Of a DNA stretch of 64,000 nucleotides, positions 1-11,084 are shown piece after piece. The notes under the pieces were generated by a model. The model saw only the letters and a list, made by a program, of their open reading frames with translations, did no database searches and was not told the DNA's origin. The stretch covers positions 558,001-622,000 of the forward strand of contig NW_027184085.1 of NCBI RefSeq assembly GCF_041296385.1, read 5' to 3'. The stretch comes from Aphelocoma coerulescens. Its lineage: Eukaryota > Chordata > Aves > Passeriformes > Corvidae. The number at the start of each line of letters is the position of its first letter. Within the stretch, counting starts at the first letter, position 1. The position numbers were made by a program, and so were the translations under genes.

Positions 1-2292
1 ATTGCATCTATAGCAAAACAGATTTGGGACTGACTACATCAGATGCATAATCAGCGTCAAAAAATATTACCATGCACTCAGACACTATTGCCTATGCTGT
101 TGAATTGTCAGAATAATATCTGACCCAGTTTTGGCCTGGGCACCCTCCCAAGCAGTTCCCAGGGCCAGTTTGGGAGTTAGGACAGGCATTCCCAATCGGC
201 AGTTTGATGGGACCACCCTGTTCGGCAGGGCGACAGAGTTCAATAGCATCCCAGTGGGTTTTTCCAGGCCAGCTGGCCTTGGGGCAAGAGACCTGTGCCA
301 GGCATATTTAATTTAGTAGAATACATGTAGCTTCTGTGTTCACTTTTCCATTTCAAATCAAAGTAAGCAAGAATCAAACTGTCAAATTTTAGAAGGAAGA
401 GAAGAGGCTACACATATCATGTGCTTCTTTGCTTCTTGTTGAGCAGCCCCACCCTTTTGAAGCCAAATTTAGGTCTTTTCAAGATAAATGCCAAGTGGGT
501 AGAAGCAGGTGGCTTGGCAGAATTGTACTGCTTTAGACTATATCTCAATATATTCTTTTTTGGTCAGAGAACAATTTGAAGCCCCAAACTGTTGCACATC
601 ACGTCTCAGACTTCCACAGGACAGTGGGCTTTGGTGCAAGAACATGCCAGACAATTGTTTACATTGCCAAAGATGTTAATCACTACAGTAGCATGCAGTG
701 ATGATGCCTTAAATTAGAAATAATTCTAAAGAAAAGAACATGTGTGATTGTCTGGTTAGGCACACTTTTTCAGTAATTAACAGTGTCATTTTTATCATCC
801 TCTACTGCTACTGGTGAGGATTTCAAAAGGGCTAACTCCTCTGGTAGCCTTCAGCTGCCGAATAAAAGCTTAACACATTTTTTCCTGCTACACAATCAAT
901 AAAGAATATCTCTTCTGATTGGGAGAGTGTTTCTAGTTCCCACAGATCTGACTGCAGCAACCCTTACCCAAAAAGGGGAAGAGATGTCCTCACCCATTTT
1001 ATCCACATAGCAGTAACAATCCCGCTAGAGCTCTCCACAGTTCCACAGGAGATAATGGGGAGAAATCAGATTAAAGGGAAGTACAGTTATTGCAAACATA
1101 AAGTATGGAAATATGGAACAGTAAATAGTGGTTATGCAGCCAACCACCCCTAGTCTGCCTGTCCTTGCTAAGGCCTACAACAACACAGACATCGCTCATA
1201 TATGTCCTTGCATTCATTTGTCCTTTCATTCATGCAAAACCCAGACCCCTCACTCTAAAAAACACCTCCTGCTGATAGCATTGCTGCTTATTCATATCAG
1301 GCCTTTGCTGCTGTCATGCTTCATTTTGGAGATGTAATGAGGCATTAATGTTCATCTTTGATGTGTGAACTGTGTCAAAATATCCTGTTCTGAGCTCTGG
1401 ATCCATCAGAATCCACAAGAAAATGTGAACAAAATCACCATTGTTTGAAAAATTGACATAATCCCAGTGATGGAGTGTTTCGGGGGGCAGGCAGGAAGCA
1501 AGTGTATGTAGTGCTTACTGCAATCTCAGCCCTTTTAATTGTTTAACCAGTTTCTTCTCCTGCCTCCTTTTGCTTTCTCAGACTCACACCCAACCTTCCT
1601 CCTCTCTTTTGTTGTCCAGGTCCTCCTATTACCCCACTTACCAGCACTGCAACACTGATTATGTGCCAGGCAGCCCCTGCTCTTCATCACAACTCAGAGA
1701 GGCCAATCAAAGATCTAGACAGAGTTTAGACACGGTTTGGGAAGATGGGGGACCCTTTTTCCAGTAATTCATTCCGAAGTTTAATGCATCTTTCTTCCAG
1801 AAGGCTTCAGTTCAGTGCTGATACCTTAAAAATCCCCTCCCAACAATTGAATAAGGAAATGGTACCACAGCTTTTCTAGAGCTCTTCCTTCGTTGAACAG
1901 AAGCTGACAGGCACAGCAGAGCAGCTGACAGGCTTGGGGGTATCTTGCAGCATGGTTTTGGGGGATACAAATAACTTGGAATGGAATTCCTGCACTATCA
2001 GCATGGCAAAGGTTTCTAAAATGGCAAGTGACACTGAGGGCTTCAGTTTTGACAGTGCTGAAGACCTTCAAAGAAATATAATTGACATTGCCTGAAAAAT
2101 CTTATAACTTGCACGGAAGCTGATTGAGGCCCTGAATTCACAAGTTGCACTCAAAAATTTTGACTGAAAAATTTGTGTATCTGTTTCCATTCTCCCTAAA
2201 AACCTAAAAAAAAAGAACAAAACAAGAGGCTCATTGGTAGATCCTGGGAGAACAGAAATACTCTCATTTGCTGTTTTTGTTTCCTGCTTTAG
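1..2292 (+). other. CPLX4: CPLX4 last intron (partial)
   Basis: This is the non-coding sequence leading into the final complexin-4 exon. It ends in a normal acceptor (TTTCCTGCTTTAG at 2280-2292). I looked for the preceding complexin exon (the central helix that ends in a Leu-Pro-Lys-type sequence) and found no match, so that exon lies left of the window. The short open frames here have no recognisable content. Positions 120-310 are locally GC-richer, but I cannot assign a repeat family. Confidence 0.75.
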
Positions 2293-2520
2293 AGTGAATT
2301 GGATGAGAATCAAATACAGATGGCTGGAGATGATGTGGGGTTGCCAGAAGACCTTCAGAAGATGGTGGCAGAAGATCAGGAGGAGGAAGAGGACAAGGAC
2401 TCTATCCTGGGCCAGCTGCAGAACATCCAGAATATGGACATGGATGCCATCAAAGAAAAGGCACAAGCCACCTTCACTGAGATGAAACAGGCGGCTGAGC
2501 AGAAATGCTCCATGATGTAG
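2293..2520 (+). CDS. CPLX4: Complexin-4, last coding exon (partial gene)
   Basis: Complexins bind the assembled SNARE bundle and clamp or facilitate vesicle fusion. CPLX3 and CPLX4 are the retinal ribbon-synapse members and, unlike CPLX1/2, carry a C-terminal CAAX box. The exon follows an AG acceptor at 2291-2292 and reads [12 protein letters not shown], then an acidic run ([10 protein letters not shown]), an amphipathic stretch ([20 protein letters not shown]) and finally AEQKCSMM and TAG. CSMM is a CAAX box whose terminal Met predicts farnesylation, and human CPLX4 ends in a similar CSVM. The 75 codons match the C-terminal half of the ~160-residue family; the N-terminal exons are outside the window. 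RAX follows on the same strand, as in other amniotes. An apparent start at 2299 is a TTG inside the exon and is not a real start. Confidence 0.95.
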   Translation, partial: SELDENQIQMAGDDVGLPEDLQKMVAEDQEEEEDKDSILGQLQNIQNMDMDAIKEKAQATFTEMKQAAEQKCSMM

Positions 2521-2930
2521 AAGAGCCACCACTGCCCAAGGGCTGTAACTTCAGTCTTGTGTTCCTGGGGCTGCAGAGGGAGAGCAGGCAGAGGGATGCA
2601 TGTAGCTCTAGAGCATTCAGTGTAAATATAGAAAACTGATGAGAGAGAGACTTAAAATCCTGAGGGGAGAGTGAAAATGTACCTGCTGGGACTGCCTAGA
2701 AGGAAGTTAGAACTGATCCTCAGTTTTGAACATAACCTTTTCTCCCATGGAAAAAATGGCTTTAAAGAAGTTAATATTGGGGAAAAAATGTGCCTTTTCC
2801 CATTTTTTCCAAGAGATTGAAATGCTATTAAATGTGTATGTTTGAACAAAATTGTGCTTCTGATACATCACATGGAGGTAACCGCATATTTAATCCTGCT
2901 TTCAGAAATAAACACATATATTTCTTATAA
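2521..2930 (+). other. CPLX4: CPLX4 3' untranslated region
   Basis: This is non-coding sequence after the CPLX4 stop codon, extending to just beyond the first good poly(A) signal. The extent is inferred from that signal only. Confidence 0.6.
2907..2912 (+). terminator. CPLX4: Polyadenylation signal AATAAA for CPLX4
   Basis: A canonical AATAAA lies 387 nt after the stop codon. It is followed by a TTTCTTATAA stretch and a TGTCTG/TGTTT-rich segment that could act as the downstream element. Confidence 0.6.
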
Positions 2931-3660
2931 AAACATGTCTGTTTCAAACATCTTGAGGCAAACACAGTGTTCAAATATTGACATTGGCTGAAAAAACTTG
3001 ATTTTTTTAATCATCTCTGTACTAAGTTTAGCAAAAGGCAAAAAATGAAGCATGTAACTCAACAGCATGGGTCAAAAATGTTGTCAAATACACTGAGTGG
3101 GGACTTGTAGGAAAGTAAGGCTTGGTGGCTCTCAGTGAGCTCTGCTCTGGAGCAGTGCAGGCTTCTTCAGTCTTCTTTCATTTCCCAGCCTCTCAAAGAC
3201 ACAAGGGACATCAAACATCAAGGAACAGCAGTGACCCTCTGCTTGGCTGCTCTGTGTGCCAAATTCTGAGGCTTGAGGTACCAGCACAAAACTTGGATAG
3301 GCTAAAACCAACTCTTCACGCTGATTCTGGGAGTTGTCTCCATAGAAGGCTAAACATGGAAGGTTATGCCAGGGTAGGGCACCTAAACCTGAGGAAAGGC
3401 ATAGCTCTCACTAATGCTGAATCTGCCTGAGGCTATGAGACACCCAGGCTTTGACTCCCAAGGAATTCTATGAAATGAATGGCTTCGTAAGTTCTCCAAG
3501 AGCTAGCCCAGGAATTAAGTTTGGAAATGAATACATGTAGCACCTTCCTACAGGTTTATAAGTCTCTTTATCTCTCTCTCTTTCTGTCTCCACCCAATCA
3601 AGTAAAAATATTCATTTTAAATTAACAAATGCACTAAGTATGGTTTATCTCCTTTCTTTC

Positions 3661-3790
3661 TCTTTTCCTTCCTTCCTTGCTTGCTTCCTTCCTTCCTTTT
3701 CTCTTTGTCTTCTCTTCTCTTCTCTTCTCTTCTCTTCTCTTCTCTTCTCTTCTCTTCTCTTCTCTTCTCTTCTCTTTTCTCTTCTTTCTT
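3661..3790. repeat. Microsatellite (TTCC)n then (TCTCT)n
   Basis: An imperfect CCTT tract (about 3666-3700) runs into about 13 nearly perfect copies of the pentamer TCTCT from about 3709 to 3775. Both open frames through it (poly-KRREE on the minus strand, serine/leucine-rich on the plus strand) are products of the repeat. Confidence 0.95.
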
Positions 3791-3912
3791 CCTTGATCCT
3801 GGCCTCACATATTGTTCTGTGAAGTGCACAAGATACAACCACAGCACACTCCAGGTGTGAAAACCATTCTGTGTTGAGCCCCCTTTGCCTGTTTTGGGTC
3901 ATGTCCTCCAGC

Positions 3913-3917
3913 CCCAC
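3913..3917. repeat. Target-site duplication CCCAC, left copy
   Basis: This copy directly abuts the first base of the solo LTR and is repeated exactly at 4563-4567 after its last base. Confidence 0.85.
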
Positions 3918-4562
3918 TGTTCTGGTTTGGTCAAATTTAGATATATATCCTCTGAGAGAAGGCACAACCACCGCTCCTCCCACCAGGTTCGGGAAAAATA
4001 AATTTTCCTCGAAGGAAAGTGAAAGAGATAAAAACTATTTATTTAACAAACACACAGGAAAAGGAAAATAATGCTAAATAATAAAATCTTTCGCTATGAA
4101 GAAAAAAACCTGGCAAAGTGTTAGAGTCCTCCCTTTGGTCTCCTCAGAGCCGGGGCTTGGCCCAGGGCCAGGCCCTCTTTGCTCAGTGGAAAGTCCTCCT
4201 GATGTGCTCTGATATTGAAGTAGTCCAGCAGAAAAGGGAGAAAATCCAAAATTCCAGGGAAGGAAAAAAAAGTCCAACTCTCAGTCTCTCTCTGGAGAAA
4301 AAGAAACTGAGAAACTGGCCAAAAGCTGACTGGAAAAAAAGAACCTGCAAGCCGGGTGCTTCCTTGCTCCCCCACCGCAGCTGGAAAAAAAAATCACTAT
4401 CTCTGTGTGACCTTGAACAAGCTGCCAACTGCTTTGAAAAAGTTTTGCTCAGTTTTTCCTTCCTCCTCTCAGGCTAGTTTAAAGGCTTAGAAAAGCACAA
4501 GAATTAATTTCTGGGCATAGGGCAGCAATATGGGATACACATCATAAAGTCACCCCAAGACA
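3918..4562 (-). mobile_element. Solo retroviral LTR (ERVL-like), 645 bp
   Basis: Read on the minus strand the element begins TGTCTTGGGGTGAC and ends CCAAACCAGAACA, so it has the TG...CA termini of an LTR. The five bases on each side are identical (CCCAC at 3913-3917 and 4563-4567), a 5-bp target-site duplication of the size typical of ERVL-class integrations. An AATAAA lies on the minus strand at 4038-4043, as expected for the R region. No gag, pol or env frame adjoins it, so the internal provirus has been lost by LTR-LTR recombination. I recall the terminus as characteristic of songbird LTR families, but the family name is unconfirmed. Confidence 0.85.
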
Positions 4563-4567
4563 CCCAC
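4563..4567. repeat. Target-site duplication CCCAC, right copy
   Basis: This exactly matches 3913-3917 and so sets the right boundary of the solo LTR. Confidence 0.85.
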
Positions 4568-6956
4568 AGAACAGTGGGGGCTCTGCCAAGCCCCAGGGAG
4601 TTACAGGGCTTTGTGGAGAGAAGTTAAGTCATCCCATGGATCCTGGAAGATCCCATCACCACCAGGGAGGATCCATCCCCAGGAAGAGGTACAGGAAAAG
4701 TCTGGATAACACAGATTCCACAGGTAAAGCAATGGTTGCAGCAGGCAGCCCACCAAGCCTGAGCAACGCCATTCCACACTTGCCTGCGACAGTCCCTGTT
4801 CCTGCAGATGGGTCAGCAGTCACCCACAGCTACATGGGGACAGTGACAAGAGGCAGACAGACAGAGCATCTCAGGGAGGATGTGAGCCTGTGCTATGCCT
4901 GCAGTGTTTTACTGGTCACTTGGAAAGGAGGCCAAATTATCCTTTTGGCAAAGTCACCTCTGCTGTGAGGCAGAGAGAAGGGCAAGCGAGAGAGGTTCCC
5001 CTCCCTCCTGCTCCGACAGCTGCTGGGTGCCAAGGTGGCGAGGGAGAGTCTCCCTACCACCTCCTGGTGCACTGCCACAGACACTGAGACACAGAAAAAG
5101 GCCAGAGAAAAGCTGCTGCCTTTAAAAACCTCATTATCATTGACAGTCACAGTGGTGTCTGCCTCCGTGTCTGCCAAAAACAGAGAGGGCAGCACACAGC
5201 TTTGTGTGTTCATCATATATGGAACGTTTGATTAAGGCAAATTACATTTATTTGGCAAATACATTTATTTGTATGTCTTTACCTATTTTCGGCTAGAATC
5301 CTTTGTCACATTTCAAGTTGATTGCCAGTTTTCCCCTAATGTTTCTGCTGAGCACACAAGCACTTTCTAAAAACACTCCTCCCAACCATATGTTAAATGT
5401 TCTTGTAGGTAGTTTCTAGTTTCCCTGAACACAGCCAGTTTGCTAACAGTAAAAGGAAGCTGAGATTCCTTCCTACAAATAGAGCTTGGGAAAATTCTTT
5501 CATCAATCACTCTTTAAATATAAATCGAACAGACTTGCTTGAAAACCTGCTATCCAATATTTTCCCCATTGCAGCATCAAGAAAATACACATTTTCTTCT
5601 TGCTCATTTCTTTCTTACCTAAGAAACACAGAGTTGACAAGTTCAGACCTTCCTTGCTTTTTCCAGAGGATGTCCTGGTGCCTTAAATGGCTCTTATCCA
5701 ACAGGTCATTCCTTTACTGAAGAAAACCTATCTTCAGTAGGTCCCTCAAGCATCAGAGTTATTTTGCCTAAAACCAACAAGACTTCTGATCCAATTTCTC
5801 CCTCTTGGGATCCTGCTCTCACATGGCACCACGGAATCTAATTATCTATCTGGAAAGACAAGAGGGGTCTTTTAGGAGGTCTTTACATAAAGTAGATAAA
5901 AGAGTCACCAGCTCAGCTCAATCAGCCTGAGGTTTGTGAGGCTCAATGCATTTCCCTCTGCATTGGTATAAAACTCTCTGGTGTCTCCACACTGTTGTGT
6001 TGCCTTACAGACTGAATTGTCCTATCTATAAAACAACAAAATAAACAATCTTAAGGCTTTTGACCTTTGAATTAAAATGTGCCTGGGACAGCCCGAAAAT
6101 CTTACTGAAAGCATCTGGTGCTTTAAAGGATCTAATTAAATTTGTCAGCAGATATAGGATCAGCATTTTCACAGTTTAAAGGGTCAGAGAAGAAAGTACA
6201 GTCAGAATCACCAAACAAGCAATTAATGAGATTCCAAAAAAATGTCTGGGTTGGCAGAGACAAGCAGGACTGGGAGGTGGCTTGGGGCTGGTGCAGGATG
6301 GGAACCCAGCCCCCATGAAGTGCTACTGGCAAGAGAGTAAGCTGCCTTAAGCACCACTGTTAGACCAGAGGCTCCCACACTCAGTCTGGAGTAGCAGAGT
6401 CAGGGCAGGGTGGCAAACCTGTGCTGCCCTCAGCAGGAGCCTGATCCTCAGCCTGCCGGAGGTGCCTGCCTGCTCCTGGCAGCACCTGCAGGGCTCATCC
6501 CTCCAGCACCAGCTGTTCCGGTCTTTACCTGCCAGCCGCAGGCCTGGGGAGGCACATGGGTAGGAGGTGGCAGGGGAGGCCCTGTACCACCCCAGGTACA
6601 TGCAGCTCTCGAGGTGCTTAGCCTTGGGGACAGGTCACAGGAGAGCCACTGCATGTGTGCGCATGTGCACGTGCACTGGTATGTGAGTCTGGGAATATTT
6701 GTGTCCATTTCTGTGCACAAATGCACATGTATGGGTGTGCATGCAGCTATGCACATGTGAGAATGGACGGAGACGTGTCTGTGTGTCTGTGTGTCTTTGT
6801 CAGGAGCAGATTAAAGGGTTAGGTCACATGGCAGCTACTGCTGGACGGACCCTACCTGGGATTTGGGTTCTTAGAGTTAATAGGATCGCTGGAGCTCAAG
6901 ACCGTCATCCCATCAAGATAAATGTCTCTAGTGCCCACTTTTAAGCAATCTGAATT

Positions 6957-6972
6957 CAATTAGGCTAATTGG
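6957..6972. promoter_or_regulatory. Inverted pair of homeodomain sites
   Basis: CAATTAGGCTAATTGG contains two TAATTG-type homeodomain sites facing opposite ways, in an AT-rich patch about 3.7 kb upstream of the RAX start codon. CTAATTGG fits the photoreceptor/Rx-type consensus (C/T)TAATTG(A/G). Regulatory function is inferred from motif and position only. Confidence 0.25.
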
Positions 6973-8584
6973 AAAACAAGTAAAGAAGGATTGCATTAAT
7001 ATAGCCTCATAGCATGAACCTCCCCTCCCTCCCTTTGAGCATGGTGAGCCTAAATCCCAGCACCATCGCACCTAGTCTGTGGTGCTCCCACCAGAAAGGG
7101 CTGCCTGGCTCCCAGAGCCTATTCCACAGCCTGGACAGACAGCAGGACAGCAAGATCTCTGTGCAGTTGCTGGGTGCCAGACAGGACCCTGGGAGGTGGA
7201 GAAAATGCAACTGACTCTCCTGGGCAGATCAAGAAAAGTCTCAGCAGAAAAACAAGAAAGGTGTGAGTGATGCAGTGACAGGAGGAGGCAGCAGCTTCCT
7301 CATGCATTATGCTTTCAAGAAAGTTCTGAACCTGCACCCTTAGGAATTTCCGGGGAGGAAAAAAGCAAAGCCTTTTTTTGGTTGTTTTTAACAATCTGTT
7401 GGATAATACAGAGCATGCAAACTGCAGGAGGGTACAGGTTCCCTCTAGGTGAATATTTCCTCCTTTTCCTTGCTTCCCTCCCATTGATTTGCAGTCTGAC
7501 CTTGGAAGCCACGATTATCTTTCAGGGATGTATTCCCTGCTGCACTTCTTTGGTCTGGAGAGTGATGTCTCTCCTGCAGTGTGACTTCAGTTTCAAATCT
7601 CTGCTCTGCAAGGCAGTAATTATTTCACCTGGACATAAAGAAAAGGCAGGCGAAAAGGAAGGAAGAATCTGTGGCATTTTATGGTGCTGACTTCACTGTG
7701 TGAAACCACGTCCCATGCATGTGTCTCAACAGCAACAACAGGATGAAAACTATTTCCCTTTAGTCTTCACTATACATGTACAGGAAGGAGGTACAGCAGA
7801 CAACTGCACTTGACAGATTGTCCATCTTGAGAACTTTTGTTACTTTCCAGGCATAACTTCAGCAGAAATTTCAATAATGCATTGCAAAAAAAATAAAAAA
7901 GGTGATGGAATGGGGGCATCCCTTGGAAAAGCAAGTAACATACCCTGCCTGTTTCATCCCCTAACGAATACTCTCAAATTTGATTCTGGTTGCCCCTGTA
8001 ATTTTCCAAAGGTCAGTGGTCTTTGCAAATCTGTGATGTACCACAGCATCAGTTTCTGAGGCTTCATTCTAATATGACACGTATCCCAGAGGGATCTGTG
8101 GCAGCAAGGGATTCAACTGACAGCCAGGACATCAGACCCAAAGGGAAATGTTCAGTTACCGTTCTTTGCCATTCTAAACCCTCTGTGTAATCAGAGGAAC
8201 CATTAGACTTCCTCCCTCCCTGGAGCAGTGTAATAATGCCTCATGTGTGTCACACAGTGTGTGCCTGAAGCATGGCAAGAGAGAAAAGAGAGATCTAGAG
8301 TTGGAAGAGTCAGAGCTCTCTCTGCTCTGCTATGCAGTTATGGGGATTTTTGTCAGGTATTTTTTCAAATTGGGATCAAGAGAGAGGCTTCCTCTGAACA
8401 ATTCCACTTGCCTGCAAGGAGGATGCTACAGTGACAAATGCAGCTCTGTATGGAAAATACAATTGGAGCAAAGAGAGCAATCTACTGCTGTGGAAAGAGG
8501 AGCCTTCTCTGTCAAGGAGGAAGGTCTCTTGTGTCCTGTGTGGGACTCGAGCACCCTGCTTCAGGGCTGGAAGGCTTTTTTTCT

Positions 8585-8640
8585 ACCTTCACATTGTAAT
8601 TAATGGCAAAAAAATCGATTATTGATCCTGTAACTGACAA
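8585..8640. promoter_or_regulatory. Candidate RAX upstream enhancer (SOX/homeodomain cluster)
   Basis: Within about 40 bp there is a SOX-type CATTGT (8592-8597) overlapping TAATTA (8597-8602), then ATCGATTATTGATCC (8614-8628), which includes GATTA. The cluster is about 2.1 kb upstream of the RAX ATG. A conserved Rax enhancer bound by OTX2 and SOX2 about 2 kb upstream is known in vertebrates, and position and motif content agree. I cannot align the known element from memory. Confidence 0.3.
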
Positions 8641-9899
8641 CTTTGACAGGTACCCAAAAAGCAGCATCTGTGCCAGGATCCAATGCCCTTTATTGCACTG
8701 ACTAAAGGGTTTTTGCTCCTTCGTCTCACATTCCTATCTTCCTTAGCTACAATAAGCAAAACTGATTCCCAGTTTTGCCCAGGGCTTCTGGAGGGACAGG
8801 TGTGTTTTGTGCTGGTTTTGAGGGCTGTAAACCCCCAGTTTCAAATTAGAAGAAATTAGGGACATTGCACAGTTCATTCATCTTCACTAATAGAGTTCCT
8901 GGGAAACACACATGTAGATTAAGGGAACACAATGGCCCCTGGCTGATTGCTTTGAGTACCCTCCAATGCCCTACAATGGTATTGACTTGCTTTTTATAGT
9001 GTGCACAAAAGCCACACTAACCTTTTTTTGTCTCTTCTGTTAGCCTCTTCCCTCTGTGCAAACGGATGGCTGAGTTCTTTCGGCCTCAAACTACCCCCCC
9101 AAGCAGTCAGTGAAGGCAAACCTCACCTGGATCTAGGAAAAACCGTGCACTCCTAAAAGAAATCAACTCTGGGACATCAGACTATAAACCTGCAAAAGGT
9201 GTGGACATTGGCAGAAGCAAGCACTGCCAATCTTTGAAGTGATTCCTCTGGGAAAATCTACATGATATGGAGCCTGTTGGGGCAGGAGGGGAAGAAAAAA
9301 ATGCAGATTTATTGAGAGAGGTCATACTTATTAGACTAGCTAATATATCTGGAAGAATGAGCAGCAGCAGTGGTGTTTTTCATTCACATACACTCTCCTC
9401 AGCCTTCAAATGGAAGCATCTTCAAAGCTAAGTGTAGGCTGAAAACCACTCTGGATGTTACTGGGTTTGTCATTTAAACCAGCTGGGACAAAAGGTACAG
9501 AGGAACTGGGAAGTGCTAGTGTGAAAAGTGCTAAAGTGACAGAAAGACAAAAGCAGGAAAAATATCGATGCAAGGAGACGTGATGCTGTTACCTGGTTGG
9601 TACTGTGGTGGGTCCACGTCTTCCACCAAGCCAAGTACAACGTGATGTGTGGAATCTGTCTCCCTGCCTCACCTTCAAAACATTTTGTACATCCCCCCAT
9701 GAAGCCATGCCCTGCCTGCTACCCCCCAGCCCCACTTGCACCGTGGAGTACAGGGTCACAGAATCGGTTCTTCTCACAGGCTTTGTCCTATAGCAGCGTA
9801 CTGGAAAACGTCCTCGCAAATATTGCTTAGAGCTTCCTCGGGCTTGTGAAGTCTGAAAGGCTGAGCCCACCTCCTGCGTCCATCCTGCCCAGAAGCACC

Positions 9900-10695
9900 T
9901 AGTCTATGAAACGCCTTTGGAAGCAACCGGGCGCAGGGCGAGTGTCCCGCAGAACACCAGCGCAGTGGCGCTTACGCTAGTGCTCGAGTCGGCCCGGGGC
10001 CGCGGATCGTCCCGCGGATCAGCTTTCGAGCGGTCGCCGTGAAACCGACGCACCACCAAACCGTCCGGGAGGGATCTGGACTGCAGCCGTCGGGCAAGAG
10101 AAACGCGGCGGGGCTCCGAGAGCCGCCGAACAGCGCGGGGCCGCGCCGAGGACCCTCTGTCCTCCGGCCCGGCACCCCCGGGCTCCAGCCCCTTCCCGTC
10201 CGTTCGCTGAGTCCCCTTTACCGAGCCCCCAGCAGCGGTCCCGCGGCTCCCGCCGGCCCGGCTCTGTGCCCCCGTGCCCGGCGCGCCTCTCGCCGCCCGT
10301 CCCACCGCGATTTTCGGCAGTGCTGCCCCTGCCCCGGGGCTCCGGCCGCGGCGCTCGGTCCGGGCCGGCCCCGGCTGCAGCGGGGGCCGCCCCGCCCCGC
10401 CTTCGGGGGCCCCGGATGGCATCGCCCGGCGCCGTCTGGGGCTGGGGCTGGGGCTGGGGCCGGGGCCGGCGGGGCGGGGCGGGGCGGCCGGCGGGGGCCG
10501 GGGGATGCCCTGCCTCCCCCTCCATGCCGAAGAGGCGCGGGGGCCTCGCCTTCCAACTCGCCTACCGCCCCCCTGCACTCCTCCCCCGCCCCAAGGAGGC
10601 CAGCCCGCCCGGCGACACCGTGCCAGACCTGCCCGCGCCGCCCGGGGGCCGGGTGAGACCGCAGCGCCGCGGCGGAGCCCCGGGCCGGCCGCCTC
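9900..10695 (+). promoter_or_regulatory. RAX: RAX promoter, 5'UTR and CpG island
   Basis: Base composition switches sharply near 9.9 kb to CpG-dense, GC-rich sequence that continues through the gene to about 11.7 kb. A block of (CTGGGG)n running into GGGGCGGGGC boxes (about 10,435-10,503) provides SP1-type sites and G-quadruplex potential 200-260 nt before the ATG. No TATA box is evident. An in-frame TGA at 10654-10656 precedes the chosen start, so upstream open sequence in that frame is not an N-terminal extension. Confidence 0.75.
10435..10503. repeat. GC-rich hexamer repeat and GC boxes
   Basis: About four CTGGGG units are followed by GGGGCC and GGGGC units, ending in GGGGGCCGGGGG. It lies in the RAX 5' region and is a likely SP1/G-quadruplex segment. 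Confidence 0.7.
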
Positions 10696-10963
10696 ATGCA
10701 CCCGCCCGGCGCCCCGCTCGCCATGGCCGAGGGCGCCTTCTCGCTGGCTGCCCCGGCGGCGCGGAGCCCCGGGGGGAACCCGTCGAGGCTGCACAGCATC
10801 GAGGCAATCCTGGGGTTCACCAAGGAAGACGGGCTGTTGGGCGCCTTCCCGCCCGACGGTAGCGCCAAGGAGGCGGACCGGCGGGGGCCCCGGCACTGCC
10901 TGCCCAAGATGCCCGGAGAGCCGCCGCCGGCCGAGCCCCAGGGCCGCGCCGAGCGCTTCCAAG
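10696..10963 (+). CDS. RAX: RAX exon 1: retinal homeobox transcription factor
   Basis: RAX is the paired-type homeodomain factor that specifies the eye field and maintains retinal progenitors, acting in the nucleus on TAATTG-type sites. Exon 1 encodes residues 1-89. It opens MHPPGAPLAMAEGAFSLA, as in mammalian RAX, and contains the octapeptide HSIEAILG (residues 33-40), a Groucho-binding eh1-like motif, followed by FTKEDGLLG. The start at 10696 is supported by an in-frame stop 40 nt upstream. A second ATG at 10723 (Met10) has the stronger Kozak context (GCCATGG) and could also be used. The donor is AAG|GTGAGC, leaving phase 1. The spliced product is 316 aa against about 346 in human; the shortfall is mostly in the low-complexity regions flanking the homeodomain. 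Confidence 0.96.
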
Positions 10964-11084
10964 GTGAGCGCTGTGGACGAACGCCAGGCGTCGGGGGGCG
11001 GACGGGTGGACGCCGCTCCCCCACGCCCTCGGGCGAGCCCCGCGGGGCGATCCCGCTGGTGACCCCCCTGTCTTCCCCTCGCAG
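10964..11084 (+). other. RAX: RAX intron 1
   Basis: A short 121-bp GC-rich intron, GTGAGC...CCCCTCGCAG. Its splicing restores Glu90 across the junction. Confidence 0.92.

Larger units (their letters stand above)
2931..9899. other. CPLX4-RAX intergenic region
   Basis: I found no coding exon in these ~7 kb; the open frames are short and low-complexity or unrecognised. It contains the TTCC/TCTCT microsatellite (3.66-3.79 kb), a solo LTR (3.92-4.56 kb), and AT-rich islands with clustered homeodomain sites near 6.96 and 8.60 kb that are candidate RAX regulatory elements. CA/TG-rich sequence at 6.65-6.80 kb is an imperfect simple repeat. Confidence 0.6.

Noticed and set aside
3617..3983. Lys/Arg/Glu-rich and Ser/Leu-rich frames near 3.7 kb
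   Set aside because: These are translations of the TCTCT microsatellite.
3918..4562. A full provirus around the LTR
   Set aside because: Only one LTR is present, with target duplications on both sides; there is no internal retroviral coding sequence.
10039..10656. 205-codon plus-strand frame as a RAX N-terminal extension
   Set aside because: It is in the RAX frame but ends at a TGA at 10654-10656, before the RAX ATG, and shows no family similarity.
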